From positions 1 to 60,728 of the forward strand of contig WION01000312.1 of assembly GCA_015039365.1 (NCBI GenBank): DNA of 60,728 bases. Direction: 5' to 3'. The stretch is from Amanita rubescens (Eukaryota > Basidiomycota > Agaricomycetes > Agaricales > Amanitaceae). Each line of letters opens with the position of its first letter. Positions within the stretch are counted from its first letter, which is position 1. Shown here piece by piece: positions 46,425-58,321 of the stretch. Position numbers and translations under genes: made by a program. A model generated the notes under the pieces. It was given only the letters and a program-made list of their open reading frames with translations, was not told where the DNA came from and ran no database searches.

Positions 46425-46632
46425 TCGACCGGTATCCGACAACGAAAGCGATGTCACGGTCAGCATCGGAAATACCTTAGGGCCAAAATAAATAAAAACC
46501 GGGCTACATGTGAGATTCGACGCTTCGTGTGCACGAGAAGATACTAAAATAACAAAGAAACTGAGATACAGAACATAATACCAGAGGTGAACGCCGAGGG
46601 ATATACACTAGCGTTTGAAAATAAGGTGCTTA

Positions 46633-48682
46633 TTATTCAACGTACTCAATCATGTCCTCGACTACTTTCCAATTGTGAGCTGCTGGAACGTAATTCAACT
46701 TTTGGTTTTCCAATCGCTTTTTGACTGATTTATGAACCAATATTTTATTGTTGTTGAACGGAATATATCTTCCACGTCCAAAATTGCGTCTATGTTAACG
46801 ATCATCAACACTTGGAAGCACAGTCTATGGGTTTCTTACGTTCGGCGATGGAACCAATCCCCTTGGGAGTCTTGGTGGACGGTCAACATCGGAAAACATT
46901 CCAATACCCCCCAAAAATACCACAAGCGGCTGAGGTCGTCGCGAACCTGATAGTTGTTATCCTTTTCGGCGTTGAGACGTGAAATTTCTTGTTTGACCTT
47001 ATCCCATCCGCACTTCCTAATCACCTCGTAGCACTCATCGTAATCGCCCCTTTCGAACATCTCCTTCAGAAGATCCTCAATGTCAAAGTCAAGATCATTC
47101 TTGAGATACTCCATGTCGAACTCGATTCCCGTCTTTCCCAAGATGCATTCCTTTATCATCCAGCGCAGGGATATGAAAGATAGACCCGTATCGCGCCCTA
47201 AAAAACGGCCGCCCCCCCCAACGTCTGCATGTGCGCCTGGAAATTATATTGCCAATTCCCGTTGTGAGCAATAATGGACATGTTTTGTATTTATCAAATC
47301 ACCTGCGAACCAGACCTCCTTGACATCCGCATGATCGCGGTTCGGGAATATGTGTTTCCATTTATCGCGTGTAGCATAGACGGAATTAGGCACGGGATTC
47401 GGACCACCGGAAAGGATATTCTTGATTACTTCACGTTTCTTATTTGGATCTGCGAGAGTGATTGTACAGGGTGTGAAAAAATTGACTTTGGAGTCCTCAA
47501 ACTTTATGCGGACATCGGGAAAGTCGACGTCTAGATCTTTCTCACTCTTGGACGTTTCTTGACTCCACAAAATAGGGCGGAACTTGGCACGGCGTTCATC
47601 TAGTGAAAGAGCATGGCGGAAGTGTTTGACGCTATAATTATTAGACGTGCATGGATGTGTCTTTGGAACGATTCCGACAGATGAGACGGTATCCCTAATG
47701 TGCCAAGGTAAACATTCAAATGAATGAGAGCGATATATCATTTACCAAACGCCAACAAATTCGATGCCGACGTGTGAGCTAATCAGATTTGAATTCAGAG
47801 ATACAGGAGATAGGAAGAAAGGCTTGCATACGCAAAACTCTTTTTAAAGGCCCGGCTAAGCTTATAGCCTTCATGACCGGTTGTCATGTATGTATCGAAG
47901 GCAAAATCGACCTGTTGAACACGCTCCTTCGGCAGAAGTCCGACCTTCATAAAAAGTCAGCTGGGTATCAGGTCAGATTTGAGAGTTGTAGTCACCTTGT
48001 AAATCATGCCCGCTATGGCCCTCGCTGTGTAGGCTGATGCACCACAAATCAGACCCGAGAAAAACCCAATACAGGAATACATACCGCCGCGAGAGAAGCC
48101 AAAGAGACAAATCTTGTCTCCGGGTCTAGACCGACTTTCGGTATCGAAGTTACCTGTGGCAGATTTCCGAAATTCTTACCGGTAATTCTGAACAACGAAA
48201 GTATAGCTAAGGATTTCATTCAGCCATTGAATGTGGTGAGGAGAGTCTGTCGCACCCATTTTTTATATGATCATTCAAGTTCAGAGCAATGGCCAAGTCA
48301 AGTACGGTGGATACTATGTCTATCGTCTCTGAGAAAAAGGAATGTTTACTGTAGGTACCGAGACCAGGCTGATAATTGGATTAGCTGAAGGGAATTAAGA
48401 GCCCGGTGAACGAACCTGATAGTAAACAATTTGTTTCTCGCGTACGTCCTTTTTGAGAGCGTGGAAGAAGCGGGCGACGTTGGAATCCTAATGGAACATA
48501 AGGAACGTAGCGGGTAAACCACTGATCCACGTACTCTCTGAAAGAAGATTAGACAATGTAGAGGGTAATGTTGATATACTAACCTTCCCGGGCTTGGATC
48601 CTGTACCATCGAGGCATAGAATCATTACTCTTCCTTTGTCTACCTTGGAGGGAGTGTCAGAGGACGAAGTCAGAGGGATCAT
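46633..48682 (-). CDS. DUF2235-type alpha/beta hydrolase (Tle1-like phospholipase domain)
   Basis: From ATG 48682 (MIPLTSSSDTPSKVDKGRVM) the protein enters ILCLDGTGSKPGK, then across introns NVARFFHALKKDVREKQIVY, YQ, PGLGTYSKHS and YTFVVQNYR. The nucleophile elbow of the form GYSRGAYTARAIAGM is assembled over two introns. It continues with VGLLPKERVQQVDFAFDTY, WFAGAHADVGGGG (junction near 47325/47253) and ISLRWMIKECILGKTGIEFD. The end is FGRGRYIPFNNNKILVHKSV, KKRLENQKLNYVPAAHN and IEYVE, stop 46633-46635. An upstream frame from 48851 (MIHYIFLTADWHKSL) fits the paralogue's N-terminus, but a one-base shift near 48665 separates it, so I use the shorter start. The catalytic Ser and the DVGGG motif are present. 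In bacteria this domain acts as a phospholipase; the substrate here is unknown. Confidence 0.78.
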
Positions 48683-48859
48683 GGGGCTCAGAAGAAATGT
48701 CAGAGAAATCCCAGGGTACAAAGGAAGTCTCAGAGTTAGTCCAAGGCTCGGGAGGCTCGAAGGAAGCCTGCAGTGACTTGTGCCAGTCGGCTGTCAAGAA
48801 TATGTAATGAATCATGGCCCAATTTGACCAGGTCCTTTTCCAATCAAGCAAGGTTGCTG

Positions 48860-49260
48860 CCAGGATGTAATCTAACTATAAATAACAAGACGGCCTCAGG
48901 CCGTGCGGTGCATACTTTATGACGGCCCGTGGATACATAGCCTGATCACCGTGATCCGTCGTCAACATGCCAGCTCTGTCGTGTTCGACACCCTAGATCC
49001 CATTGAGCGATTGCAGGATAAGCGTCGAAGATAACATACCGCCAACGCTTTGAAGGTAGCATTGATATGCGACGATTTCCCCACGCCAGCTGTTACAGGA
49101 CGTCTATGAACAGAACTTGTACTAGAATCGACAACAGGCCTTACTCGACCTGTGATAAGGATCCGAAACGACGGAACCTGCAACAAGTTTCGCTCGATTT
49201 CATTGCAATACCAGTCAACGCAATAGCCGTGTTCGATGGTCAATTGTGAGGTCGAGTCCA
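48860..49260 (-). pseudogene. Fragment of a P-loop GTPase-like gene
   Basis: Read leftward, NLLQ, an intron acceptor, VPSFRILITG, a probable intron (around 49160-49092) and AGVGKSSHINATF form a Walker A region of the fungal G-domain type (pattern FRxLxxGxxGVGKSSxIN). A further gtatgt...ctag intron (around 49043-48997) follows. The later G motifs are not found before the DUF2235 gene begins, so only the start of the domain is present. Confidence 0.4.
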
Positions 49261-49893
49261 CCAGCTGGCACCTAAAAAAGAGTCGTTCACAACCAGTCGT
49301 GGTTGAAACGTGGACGAGAAGCTCACCCGCCGTGAGACCACACATACGTCACCTGACACCTCCTATGCTCCGAATCAACTTCACAAAGGCCCAGCAGCAC
49401 CAATGTTTGCTGACCATGTCAAATTTCGTCGGAGAAGACTCGTCATCGGTAGTGGTGGCAGAGGCGACCGTGACCGATGTCATTGTGAAGGAGAAGGTGA
49501 TCGCCGATCGAATGTACGTAGCGTGGCGGACACGTGGCGTCGTTGGGACGGTTGGTCATAGTAATACTTACTACTTGCTCGCTTGCACTAACTGGACGCA
49601 GGGTCGGAATCTATGTACCCCAGACTATCAGTCCACATGCCATCACAACAGAGGGTTTCAAACTCGTTGGATGCATGCCAATCACATCAAGTGTCCGCTT
49701 AATTCATAATAACAAGCGCGGACACGCAATGACCTCTCACTCACGCGATATACCGCTTTGGTTATTCGGAGTTCGTATTCCCTACCTGAACCGAATATGT
49801 TAGGCGCTTCTCGAGACCACGCTGGGACAGCATGGCTTCTGGATTACTATAAACCAATCACTTGTTTTGGCTCCATCACATTCCGGCTCAACG
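49261..49893. other. Intergenic region
   Basis: Open frames exist (e.g. MLRINFTKAQQHQCLLTMSN around 49363) but lack family or splice support. Confidence 0.45.
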
Positions 49894-52800
49894 ATGGATA
49901 GGGCGGGATCCATTTGTCAAGCAACAATACGAACCGTCTTCAGTTATGCTGGACCAACTATTGATACCGTCAAGCGCAAGTTCGGGTCAGCCGCTAGGGT
50001 TGCTATATTGTCAAAATCTTACGCGGTAGGTAGAGTTACGACGACCTGCTACGATCAACTCACGTACTTTCTAATGTTAGGACCCGCTTGTCAAGCTTAG
50101 TGGAGCCGCTGCTATCAATGACAGAACTAGCCATGTGCGTTCCTCTGTTCTCAGTGATAATATATTGCTAAGGCGTGCATTTAGCTTGCCGAGATATTAG
50201 AGGACTATGCCTGGAACCACAGGATTGCCAATCCCAAGGATCAAGATAAGGTTAATATGGCCGTGATCAAACTATGTGGGTGAAGGTCAATATATCGGAA
50301 CCAGAGCTCACCAGTTCCGTAGTTCATAAGATGACTATGAGCCAGGATCCGAGCACCAGCGCCAAAGATTTGTACTACACATGCGTGAATGATTCTACTA
50401 TCCGGGACTTCGATGTCACTCCCGAGCTCATCTATGAGCGCTTGTTAAGATCAACTTATGTACGCTTTTCTGCTCGTCAATGGCGCTATTTACTTAATCA
50501 GAACAGCTTGGACATCATCCGCAAGGTATATCTAGCCTCGCATTTGCATTTGCTGCCATACTTGCTGTCAGTAACGCTAATTCACTGACGGAGCGCCTGC
50601 TAATGATAACTAGTTAACTCTGCACCGCGAAGACACATCACAATCAGATCTCAAGAACGAGACATCGCCTTACTTCGACCTGTCGCCCCTCTACGGCGCA
50701 AATGGTGCAGAAACAGACAGCATTCGAATGAAAGATGGCCGTGGAATGTTATACCCAGACACCTTTACTGAGAAAAGGCTAGACATGCTCCCGGGTTCCG
50801 TACCTGCGCTGCTTGTTTTATGGAACAGATATCACAACGTATGTTCCCAGTCACGAACACTACGGTTTCAAACTGATTTGTGATTACCATTAGTACGTCG
50901 CAAAGCAATTGTTGTCGTACAACGAGGGTAATCAATGGAAGGATCGTGACCTATCGTCCGAGCAATTTTTGACACAGGACAACGAGATATTTGACTTGGC
51001 ACGGTCTATTACATGCATTCATTTCATGAATGTCGTAAAAGAAGACTTCCTTAAAGGACTCATTGGAATGCCCATGGCAGGTCCGAGGGCTCAAGTGGAT
51101 ATCTTATATGTTGGTATCGTCTTTCCATAGATGTGTGCTTATATTCATGCTCCGGGCAGGATGTCAGAGGTATGAAGAACGACAAAGCAGGCTATCTCTC
51201 CTCCGTGGAGTCATACCTTTTGTACAGCGTAAGCTCTCAAATTTCGGCAATAAAACAGGGATTTTATTATTGTCAGTTTTCGTCTTTTGCTCCGCCGTCG
51301 TTCGCATCCGAGGTATATCAGCGGGTAAGTCCTTTGTTAGCATTTTCGCTCGCATTTCTCGATTGTCATTGATAAAAGGTGAAATGTGGGAAGGGGGCTT
51401 CCATTGGCTCAGACGCGAAACTCCGCAATATTGGGTGAGTTTAAATGTTACCCGACACTGGGCAGAAGTTAACAGATGTAAAAGCAATTTGCGCCGTAAC
51501 GATGATAATCGCTTTGAGGACAACGACTTAGCTGACCTGCTATTCAATGCCGCAGAGACGATGGCCGGCTCCCCAGGGGCCAAGGCAGTTCCAGAATGGG
51601 CACGTGAACAGGAAATCCTGAAACTCAAACAAGCACGGCAAGCTAATGTCTGCACCCTGAACGAGTTCCGACAATATCTCGGTCTCGAGCGTGCGTTCGC
51701 AATCACCTGCCGCTCCCGTCCAGTCTTATTATCCTCTTTATAGCACTCAAGTCGTTCGAAGAATGGAACTCGGAGTTAGCTGGGACTGCGCGCGATTTGT
51801 ATGGTGATGTCGACAAGCTCGAGCTATATGTAAGAATGTTCATTTATTGTTGCATGCATTTTGCTCACCAATCCAAGCCCGGTCTGATATGTGAATGTCC
51901 AAACGGTTCTGGCTTCGGATTTGGTTATACGATGGTACAAAAAACAAACTTAGGGTGCTTATTCACTTATTAACGCCTTTCTTCACAGACATGGGGCTTG
52001 ATAGCCGATATTGTGAGTGACCTTAACTTTGATCAAGCGAGAAGGTAGCGCAAATCAAAATGCAGGTGTCCAGAGTTCGCTGCGACCCATAATCACGTCT
52101 AGGTTTAAAGGTATGATAACATATTATCATCCTCATAACGAGATCGAAGTTGTCTTTAGAACCTGTTTTGACAAAATGGGGTTTCAGGGACTGCTCACCC
52201 AGCGTTGACAACGTCAATGACCCCGAGTCGAGCTTCGATAATGCTAACGGTTGTTTCGGTGCGATGTTGCCCAAGCGTAAGTCGTTGCCGACCCGCATAC
52301 TTTCGTTACTATAGCGCCCTTTCTAGTCTTTCTCCGTACTCTTCCTCACAACTGCGCTTACAACAATATATATTGTCTATTCCCGTTCATCGTTCCCGAG
52401 AAGAGCAAGAAGCAGATCGAAAAACTCCAAGATCATATTCAGAAAAAGAAATACAGTGTCGAAAGGCCCAAGCAAACAAAAATCAAGGTTCTCAGGACCC
52501 TGGAAGCGATCAGTCAAGTCCTGAACAGACCGGAGAATTTCCCTACACCGTATAAGCAGAATTTAAGGGAGGTTACAGGAGGTTATGGGTGAGTACCATT
52601 AGAAATTCTCAGTTCTTGGCCAATTGCGAATGTCGTTGTAGTCATATGCTTGGCTTTGATGATTTGACCTTGTAAGTTTTTCGTCTGTTCCCTCCGTAGT
52701 TCACTGCACATATACTACATAGACATGATCGCGATTTGATGATGGTGCGTAACCATGAGCTGCCTTTCTAGCCCCCCCTGACGGAACATAGTTATTATCT

Positions 52801-54721
52801 TCACTTATCCCTGACAAGGGAGCTCTCAAACGTATCGGCGCAGCTTTTGCTCAGAAAGCGCAAGAGAATTTGGAACGCCGTTCATTTCTAGAGTATGTCG
52901 CGTATGTGAACATATATATTTTCCTAATTACGCGTCACAGAGGAGATATTGCAAGCGTCGATATCGTTAAAGATGTGATTGACGCAACTTGCATACAATG
53001 GGTCTGCGAGACTATTGTAAGTCACTGTTGTTTACCCCTAGGATTAGTTTTACACCTCCTATCAGTTCAATGTCCGGTGTAAGGACAGTGATGTTCCGAG
53101 GACGTCAAGATCAAAGGTTGGATCGAAAGAAGTCTTGCCAGAATCACGGAAAATGGAGGCGAGGGAGCGCAAGAACTTTGCCGCATACTATGCGTAAGAA
53201 TAATGTCTTCATCTCCACATGAAATGACAAGATCGGAATTTCAGGTATATCTTCCGCAACACTGAACCAGAATTTGGGTGGAACGTGAGAGAGAGGGCAT
53301 TAACTGCAAGCAAGCATGTCAGCAAACGTATCAAGGGGCTCTTGAATAAGGACAAGCCGAGGAACCTAACCGTGCGTCTGATTTACAAGTCTTTTGACGT
53401 AGTGCTTAATTTAGAGCAGTATCGGTGGCTGCACAAGTGGTGCCTCATGGGGCTGGTTGGAGATCCATATTCTAGCGGAAAGATGGCTTTCCAGTATCCC
53501 GCTTTTACGTTCCTTGACCGTATGATGAAAGCGTGCGATATTAGGCCGGTGAATCGTTTAGACGGCCCTCTTGACCAATTCAGGCAAAGCGTGGAGGAAG
53601 AGATGGAAAAAAACAAAGTCTTTCAGCTTATCCGAACGCAAGACAGACTTCGTGGACGGACGGCCTTGCCTTGCTAATTTTCCCCCCGGATAACTTTAGT
53701 GTTACCACGGAGCATGAAATCGACGAATACGTTAAGAAGAAAGCCGAGGAGCAGCGGGTGATCGCTAACGCTATCGGGTTAGCAGTGATGATATCCGTGC
53801 ATATGTCGAAAGGCGAGAAGAAATACGAAGAGCATATTATCCGTTAACTGATTTACTTACAGCGTGCGCGCAAGTCGTCGACTTCTACCTCGAGGATAAA
53901 TATACAGAGGAAAGGAAGGCGCTTGTCAGTCTGTGCAAGGAAGAGAATAGCACGTCGTCCAAGAAGATCATTGAATATGTCCGGGAAGCACAAAGTAATG
54001 TTTCGAGATCCCAATCACAATATCTTTATCTAATATTCTATAGGGATAGGGCATCGTTTCGGCCTGTGGAGGGATGTAGTTTTGAAGGACATAATGGAAT
54101 TCGACCAAGGCCATGGGCATCCTGCGGTCAGCATCCAAGAAGGCGACTCCGTATATTTAGACTTTACATCTGCGCATAACGATGTTTGTTTCATTTATTT
54201 GGAAGCTATAGTTGGCCTAGCATGCTAACGATTGAAACTAGCCCAAACAGTTCCCGGTGCCGGAGAAAGTCGTGCCTGGTCGCGAAATAAACTCGTTACG
54301 AGGGCTTGGCTTCCATATGTGCCCTGCTGGATCGTTCATTGACCAGGTCGGTGGTGATATCACGATTCTGCATCCTGGCTAAAGTGGCTTACCCTCGTAG
54401 ACCATATCCCAGGTGCGCACGCCGAGTCTTGGAAATAATACTAACGTCCCATTAGATGATTAGGGCCATATTCAGGCTGGAAGGTCTTAAGCGGTCTAGT
54501 AAAAAAGGTCATTTGAAATCTACCACCTTGCACCACAACCCTGAACCGGTGCGTTCTCCAATCTGATCGTGTCCGATATTTTCTGACTTGTGGTCCGATA
54601 GTGGTATCCGGAAGTATATATAGACGAAAACGGAGGTTTCTCCTATTACCCCGATGAGATGGTACTCGAGGTTCGTTGGCATGACTCGGGGAAGGTAACA
54701 CGAATGACCGGACCAGTTTAA
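49894..54721 (+). pseudogene. Psi-producing oxygenase / linoleate diol synthase-like fusion (haem dioxygenase plus P450), damaged
   Basis: Ppo-type enzymes oxidise linoleic acid with a peroxidase-like dioxygenase domain and isomerise the product with a P450 domain. Matching blocks in order: HPQGISSLAFAFAAILA, ETSPYFDLSPLYGANGAETD, LWNRYHNYVAKQLLSYNEGN, MNVVKEDFLKGLIGMP, NDDNRFEDNDLADLLFNAAE, VCTLNEFRQYLGL, LFPFIVPEKSKKQIEKL and VDIVKDVIDATCIQWVCETI. The P450-like part has IANAIGLAVMISVHMSK, CAQVVDFYLED, EYVREAQRIGHRFGLWRDVV (ExxR) and GLGFHMCPAG (haem Cys), ending MTGPV, stop 54719-54721. A frame change at about 53640-53660 has no room for an intron. The usual distal and proximal His are not found in the dioxygenase part. 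The start is uncertain. It may be a decaying gene. Confidence 0.65.
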
Positions 54722-54826
54722 AGTCAAGAAGGACTTGGAACCAAGGGAAGACAGGTTTGACAACGGCGATAGCGTTGAAGAGAGGAAAGAAAAGAAGCTA
54801 GAATGGAATAGAATTGAAAAAACGGT

Positions 54827-55484
54827 ATGACGAATGGAACAGATTTATGGACAAAGGATGGGCTGTGCTTTGCTTCGTGTTGTGGTGGTCATTCCTTTTG
54901 TGTGAGTGGATTCTTCAAAGTTCACCCGGATGACTATAATGACGATTATGATGCAGACTTCCTGATGCCACTTTCCTTGCGCAATCTATTTTTCACCTTA
55001 CCGCCCTCTTCAGGTATAACCAACACCGAATGCGGACAACCCCTCACAATTATCGAGGATTGGCACATTCAGGCATTCCATCCTAAATGGTTCGGCCTGT
55101 TTGGGGATCCTGCTCCAATCGTATATCGAACTCCAAAGGGGCACAAGGCACATCGGATTACGGTGGTGGATATCGATCAACGCGATATTGAAATACATAT
55201 GTGGGTTGACAATGAGGACAGAGGCCATGTTCCAATAGATCTGGATTCAGCCGTGGATTGTGGGGATGATATCTACAAGTGTCTCCAAACTAGGCTTTGG
55301 CTCCGCTCAGATTGATGTCCCACCAGGGGAGCATACTGTCAAGGCCATGATTAGGAAAGGTGAGTGTCGCCCAGTTTTGTGTTTCTCACCCTCTGATATC
55401 GTACCAGGCCATAAGTCTGATGCCTTTGTTTGGGGGGAGAAACGTGAGAGGAGAGTCGTGTGGAAGGCGGAACAATGCTCCTAA
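54827..55484 (+). CDS. Hypothetical protein, frame broken by one extra base
   Basis: From ATG 54827: MTNGTDLWTKDGLCFASCCG, VHPDDYNDDYDADFLMPLSL, WHIQAFHPKWFGLFGDPAPI, ITVVDIDQRDIEIHMWVDNE and DLDSAVDCGDDIYKCL. It then shifts to KLGFGSAQIDVPPGEHTVKA in another frame. One surplus C in the run ctccaaac (around 55290) explains the shift. A gtgagtgtcg...taccag intron (about 55361-55409) joins to HKSDAFVWGEKRERRVVW, ending QCS, stop 55482-55484. The folded part looks like a beta-rich domain with a closing PPGEHTVKA strand. I do not recognise the family. Without the surplus base the gene looks intact. Confidence 0.5.
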
Positions 55485-55632
55485 AACGATACCGTAACCC
55501 ATTCTGTGGACCTTGAATACGTTTATGCGATAACGCCATGTAAATCTCATTTGGCAGCCAAAGCATGTCTGTCGAAACATGAACTACCCTTGTTACTTTA
55601 TCTAATCTCATCTCGCTGACTCGACCAACACG

Positions 55633-55850
55633 ATGACGACCAGTTCATCTCCACGCACCTTCGTGGTAGCATCCGCGCCTCACAGCCTCTTCCCAGATCC
55701 AAACCAACATTGTGCTTGGAGACATACAAGCGCTTTACCCGCCCACAGATGACCCACCGAGTCGATATGCTCGTTCATTCTTGGAAGGATGTGCCCACGA
55801 CTTGACAGAGGAGGACCAGAATCAGAATTCAGAAAGTACTACGTCATTAT
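55633..55850 (+). pseudogene. HEM3: HEM3 fragment with internal deletions
   Basis: ATG 55633 opens MTTSSSPRTFVVAS, closely matching the start of the intact HEM3, and continues to about ALYPPTDDPP. It then jumps to the codons for VDMLVHSWKDVPTT and next to the 3' end (gaccagaatcagaatt). Most of the gene is deleted. The orientation is opposite to the intact gene. The ~30 bases before the ATG also match. Confidence 0.85.
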
Positions 55851-56084
55851 TTGTATCTATGTACTGTCACAGTAGTCTACGGAAACGGAAACCGTTTGCG
55901 CAAAACCTTGCCCTTCAAGCAAGGTGATTCACGAAGTTAGCCGCGGGTGAATAGGACGGCATAATGCCCAGAATGCCGTGCACTGCATGATGCTGTGCCC
56001 ATCACGTCATGTACATTTTCCAAAACCGGATGGGCCATGCGAACGCCTCGAGGAAGCCCACCGAATATCTGGACGAAATAGCCC

Positions 56085-58321
56085 ATGATTCATTACATAT
56101 ACTTGACGGCCGACTGGCATAAGTCACTTCATACAATGAGCGCACTCCCCAATGAGGTGACCTGGCTGGCTTCCTCCGAGCCTCCCGAGCCCCAAACCAA
56201 CGATTTCTCTGACACTTCTAAGCCCTATGATCCCTCTGACACTTCCTCCGAGCTCCAGGATCCCTCTGACAAGTCCTCAGACGCACCCTCCAAGGTAGGC
56301 AAAGGAAGAGTAATGATTTTATGCTTCGATGGTACAGGGTACAAGCCCGGGAAGGTTAGTATCAACATTACCCTCTAAATTGTTTAATCTTCTTTCAGAC
56401 AGTACGTGGATCTGGTCTATTCGCTGCGAGTCTGCGTTCAAGCTTATGTTCCATATTACTAGGATTCCAATATCGCCCGCTTCTTCCGCGCTATCAGAGA
56501 GGACGTACGCGAGAAACAAATTGTTTACTATCAGGTTCGTTCACCGGACCCTTGGTTTCGTCCGCTAATCCAATTATCAGCCTGGTATCGGTTCCTACAG
56601 TAAACATTCCGTTTTCTCGGAGACGTTGGACATAGTATCCACCGTACTTGACTTGACCATTGCTCTGAACTTGAATGATAACATCAAGGATGGGTGCGAT
56701 AGACTCTCTTCACCACATTCAATGGCTGAATGAAATCCTTAGCTATACTTTTGTTGTTCAGAACTACCGGTAAGAATTGAGATCTGCCGCGGGTAAGTTT
56801 GATACTGAAAGTCGGTCTAGGCCTGGAGACAAGATTTGTCTCTTTGGCTACTCTCGCGGCGGTATGTATTTCTGTATTGGGTTTTGCTCAGGTCTGATTT
56901 GTGGTGTATCAGCTTACACGGCAAGGGCCATAGCGGGCATGATTTACAAGGTGACTACAACTCCTTTCTCTCAAATCTAATATACAGCTGACTTTTCATG
57001 AAGGTCGGACTTCTGCCGAAGGAGAGTGTTCAACAAGTCGATTTTGCATTCGATACCTACATGACGACTGGCCGTGAAGGCTATAAGCTTAGCCGGGACT
57101 TTAAAAAGAGTTTTGCGTATGCCTTTGCTTCTCTTCCTTTCGCCTGTACCTTTGAATTCAAATCCAACTAGCTCGCCCGTCGACATTGAATTTGTTGGCG
57201 TTTGGTAATTGATATATCGCTCTCATTCATTTGAATGTTTACCTTAGCACATTAGGGATACCATCTCATCTGTCGGCATCGGTCCAAAGACACATCCATG
57301 CAGGTCTAACAATTACAGTGTCAAACACTTCCGCCATGCTCTTTCACTAGATGAACGCCGCGTCAAGTTCCGCCCTGATTTGTGGAGTGAAGAAACATCT
57401 AAGAGTGAAAAAGATTTAGACGTCGACTTTCCCGATGTCCACATAAAGTTCGAGGACTCCAAAGTCAATTTTTTGACACCTGGTGCAGTCTCCCTCGCAG
57501 ATCCAAATAAGAAACGCGAAGTAATTGAGAATATCCTTTCTGGTGGTCCGAATCCCGTGTCCAATTCCGTGGATGCGACACGCGATAAATGGAAGCACAA
57601 ATTCCCGAACCGCGATTATGCGGATGTCAAGGAGGTCTGGTTCGCAGGTGATTTGACAAGTATATAACGTATCCACTATTACTCACAACTGTAATTGGCA
57701 ATCTAATTTCTAGGTTCGCATGGAGATGTTGGGGGAGGCGTCCGTTCTCCAGCGCGTGATACGGGTCTATCGTTCATATCCCTGCGCTGGATGATCAAGG
57801 AATGCATCTTGGAAAAGACAGGAATCGAGTTCGACATGGAGTATCTCAAGAATGATCTTGACTTTGACATTGAGGATCTTCTGAAGGAGATGTTCGAAAG
57901 GGGCAATTACGATGAGTGCTACGAGATGATCGAGAAGTGCGGATGGGACAAGGACAAGCAAGAAATTTCGCGCCTTAACGTAGAAAAGGATAACTTCGCC
58001 TATCCGATTCGCGACGAACTCAGCCGCTCGTGGTATTTGTGGGGCGTATTCGAATTCTTTCCAATGATGACCACGTATCAAGACTCCCAAGGGGATTGGT
58101 TCCTTCGCCGAACGTAAGAAACCCCCTAGACTGTGCTTCTAAGGGTTGATAATAGTTGATATAGGCGCAATTTCGGACGTGGAAGATATATTCCGTTCAA
58201 CAAGACAAAATATTGGTTCATAAATCAGTCAAAAAGCGATTGGAAAACCAGAAGTTGAATTACGTTCCGGCAGCTCACAATTGGAAAGTAGTCGAGGACA
58301 TGATCGAGTACGTTGAATAAT
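56085..58321 (+). pseudogene. Second DUF2235-type hydrolase gene, frameshifted near its 3' end
   Basis: ATG 56085 opens MIHYIYLTADWHKSLHTMSA, then GRVMILCFDGTGYKPGK, IARFFRAIREDVREKQIVYY, PGIGSYSKHSVFSETLDIVS, YTFVVQNYR and PGDKICLFGYSRGG, followed by AYTARAIAGMIYK. It continues with WFAGSHGDVGGG (donor gtgattt near 57650, acceptor tttctag near 57714), FISLRWMIKECILEKTGIEF and YQDSQGDWFLRRT. All motifs and introns match the minus-strand gene at 46633-48682. In the last exon one base is missing in aacaagacaaaat (around 58205) relative to the paralogue's aacaacaataaaat. The frame therefore ends early and loses VHKSVKKRLENQ through IEYVE (old stop 58319-58321). The hydrolase core is unaffected, so it may still encode a slightly altered enzyme. 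Confidence 0.75.

Noticed and set aside
47600..47730. Loss of a splice donor (GT to AT) in the minus-strand DUF2235 gene relative to the paralogue
   Set aside because: A donor a few bases upstream (gtgatttg) serves both copies and yields the family motif WFAGxHxDVGGG, so no splice site is broken.
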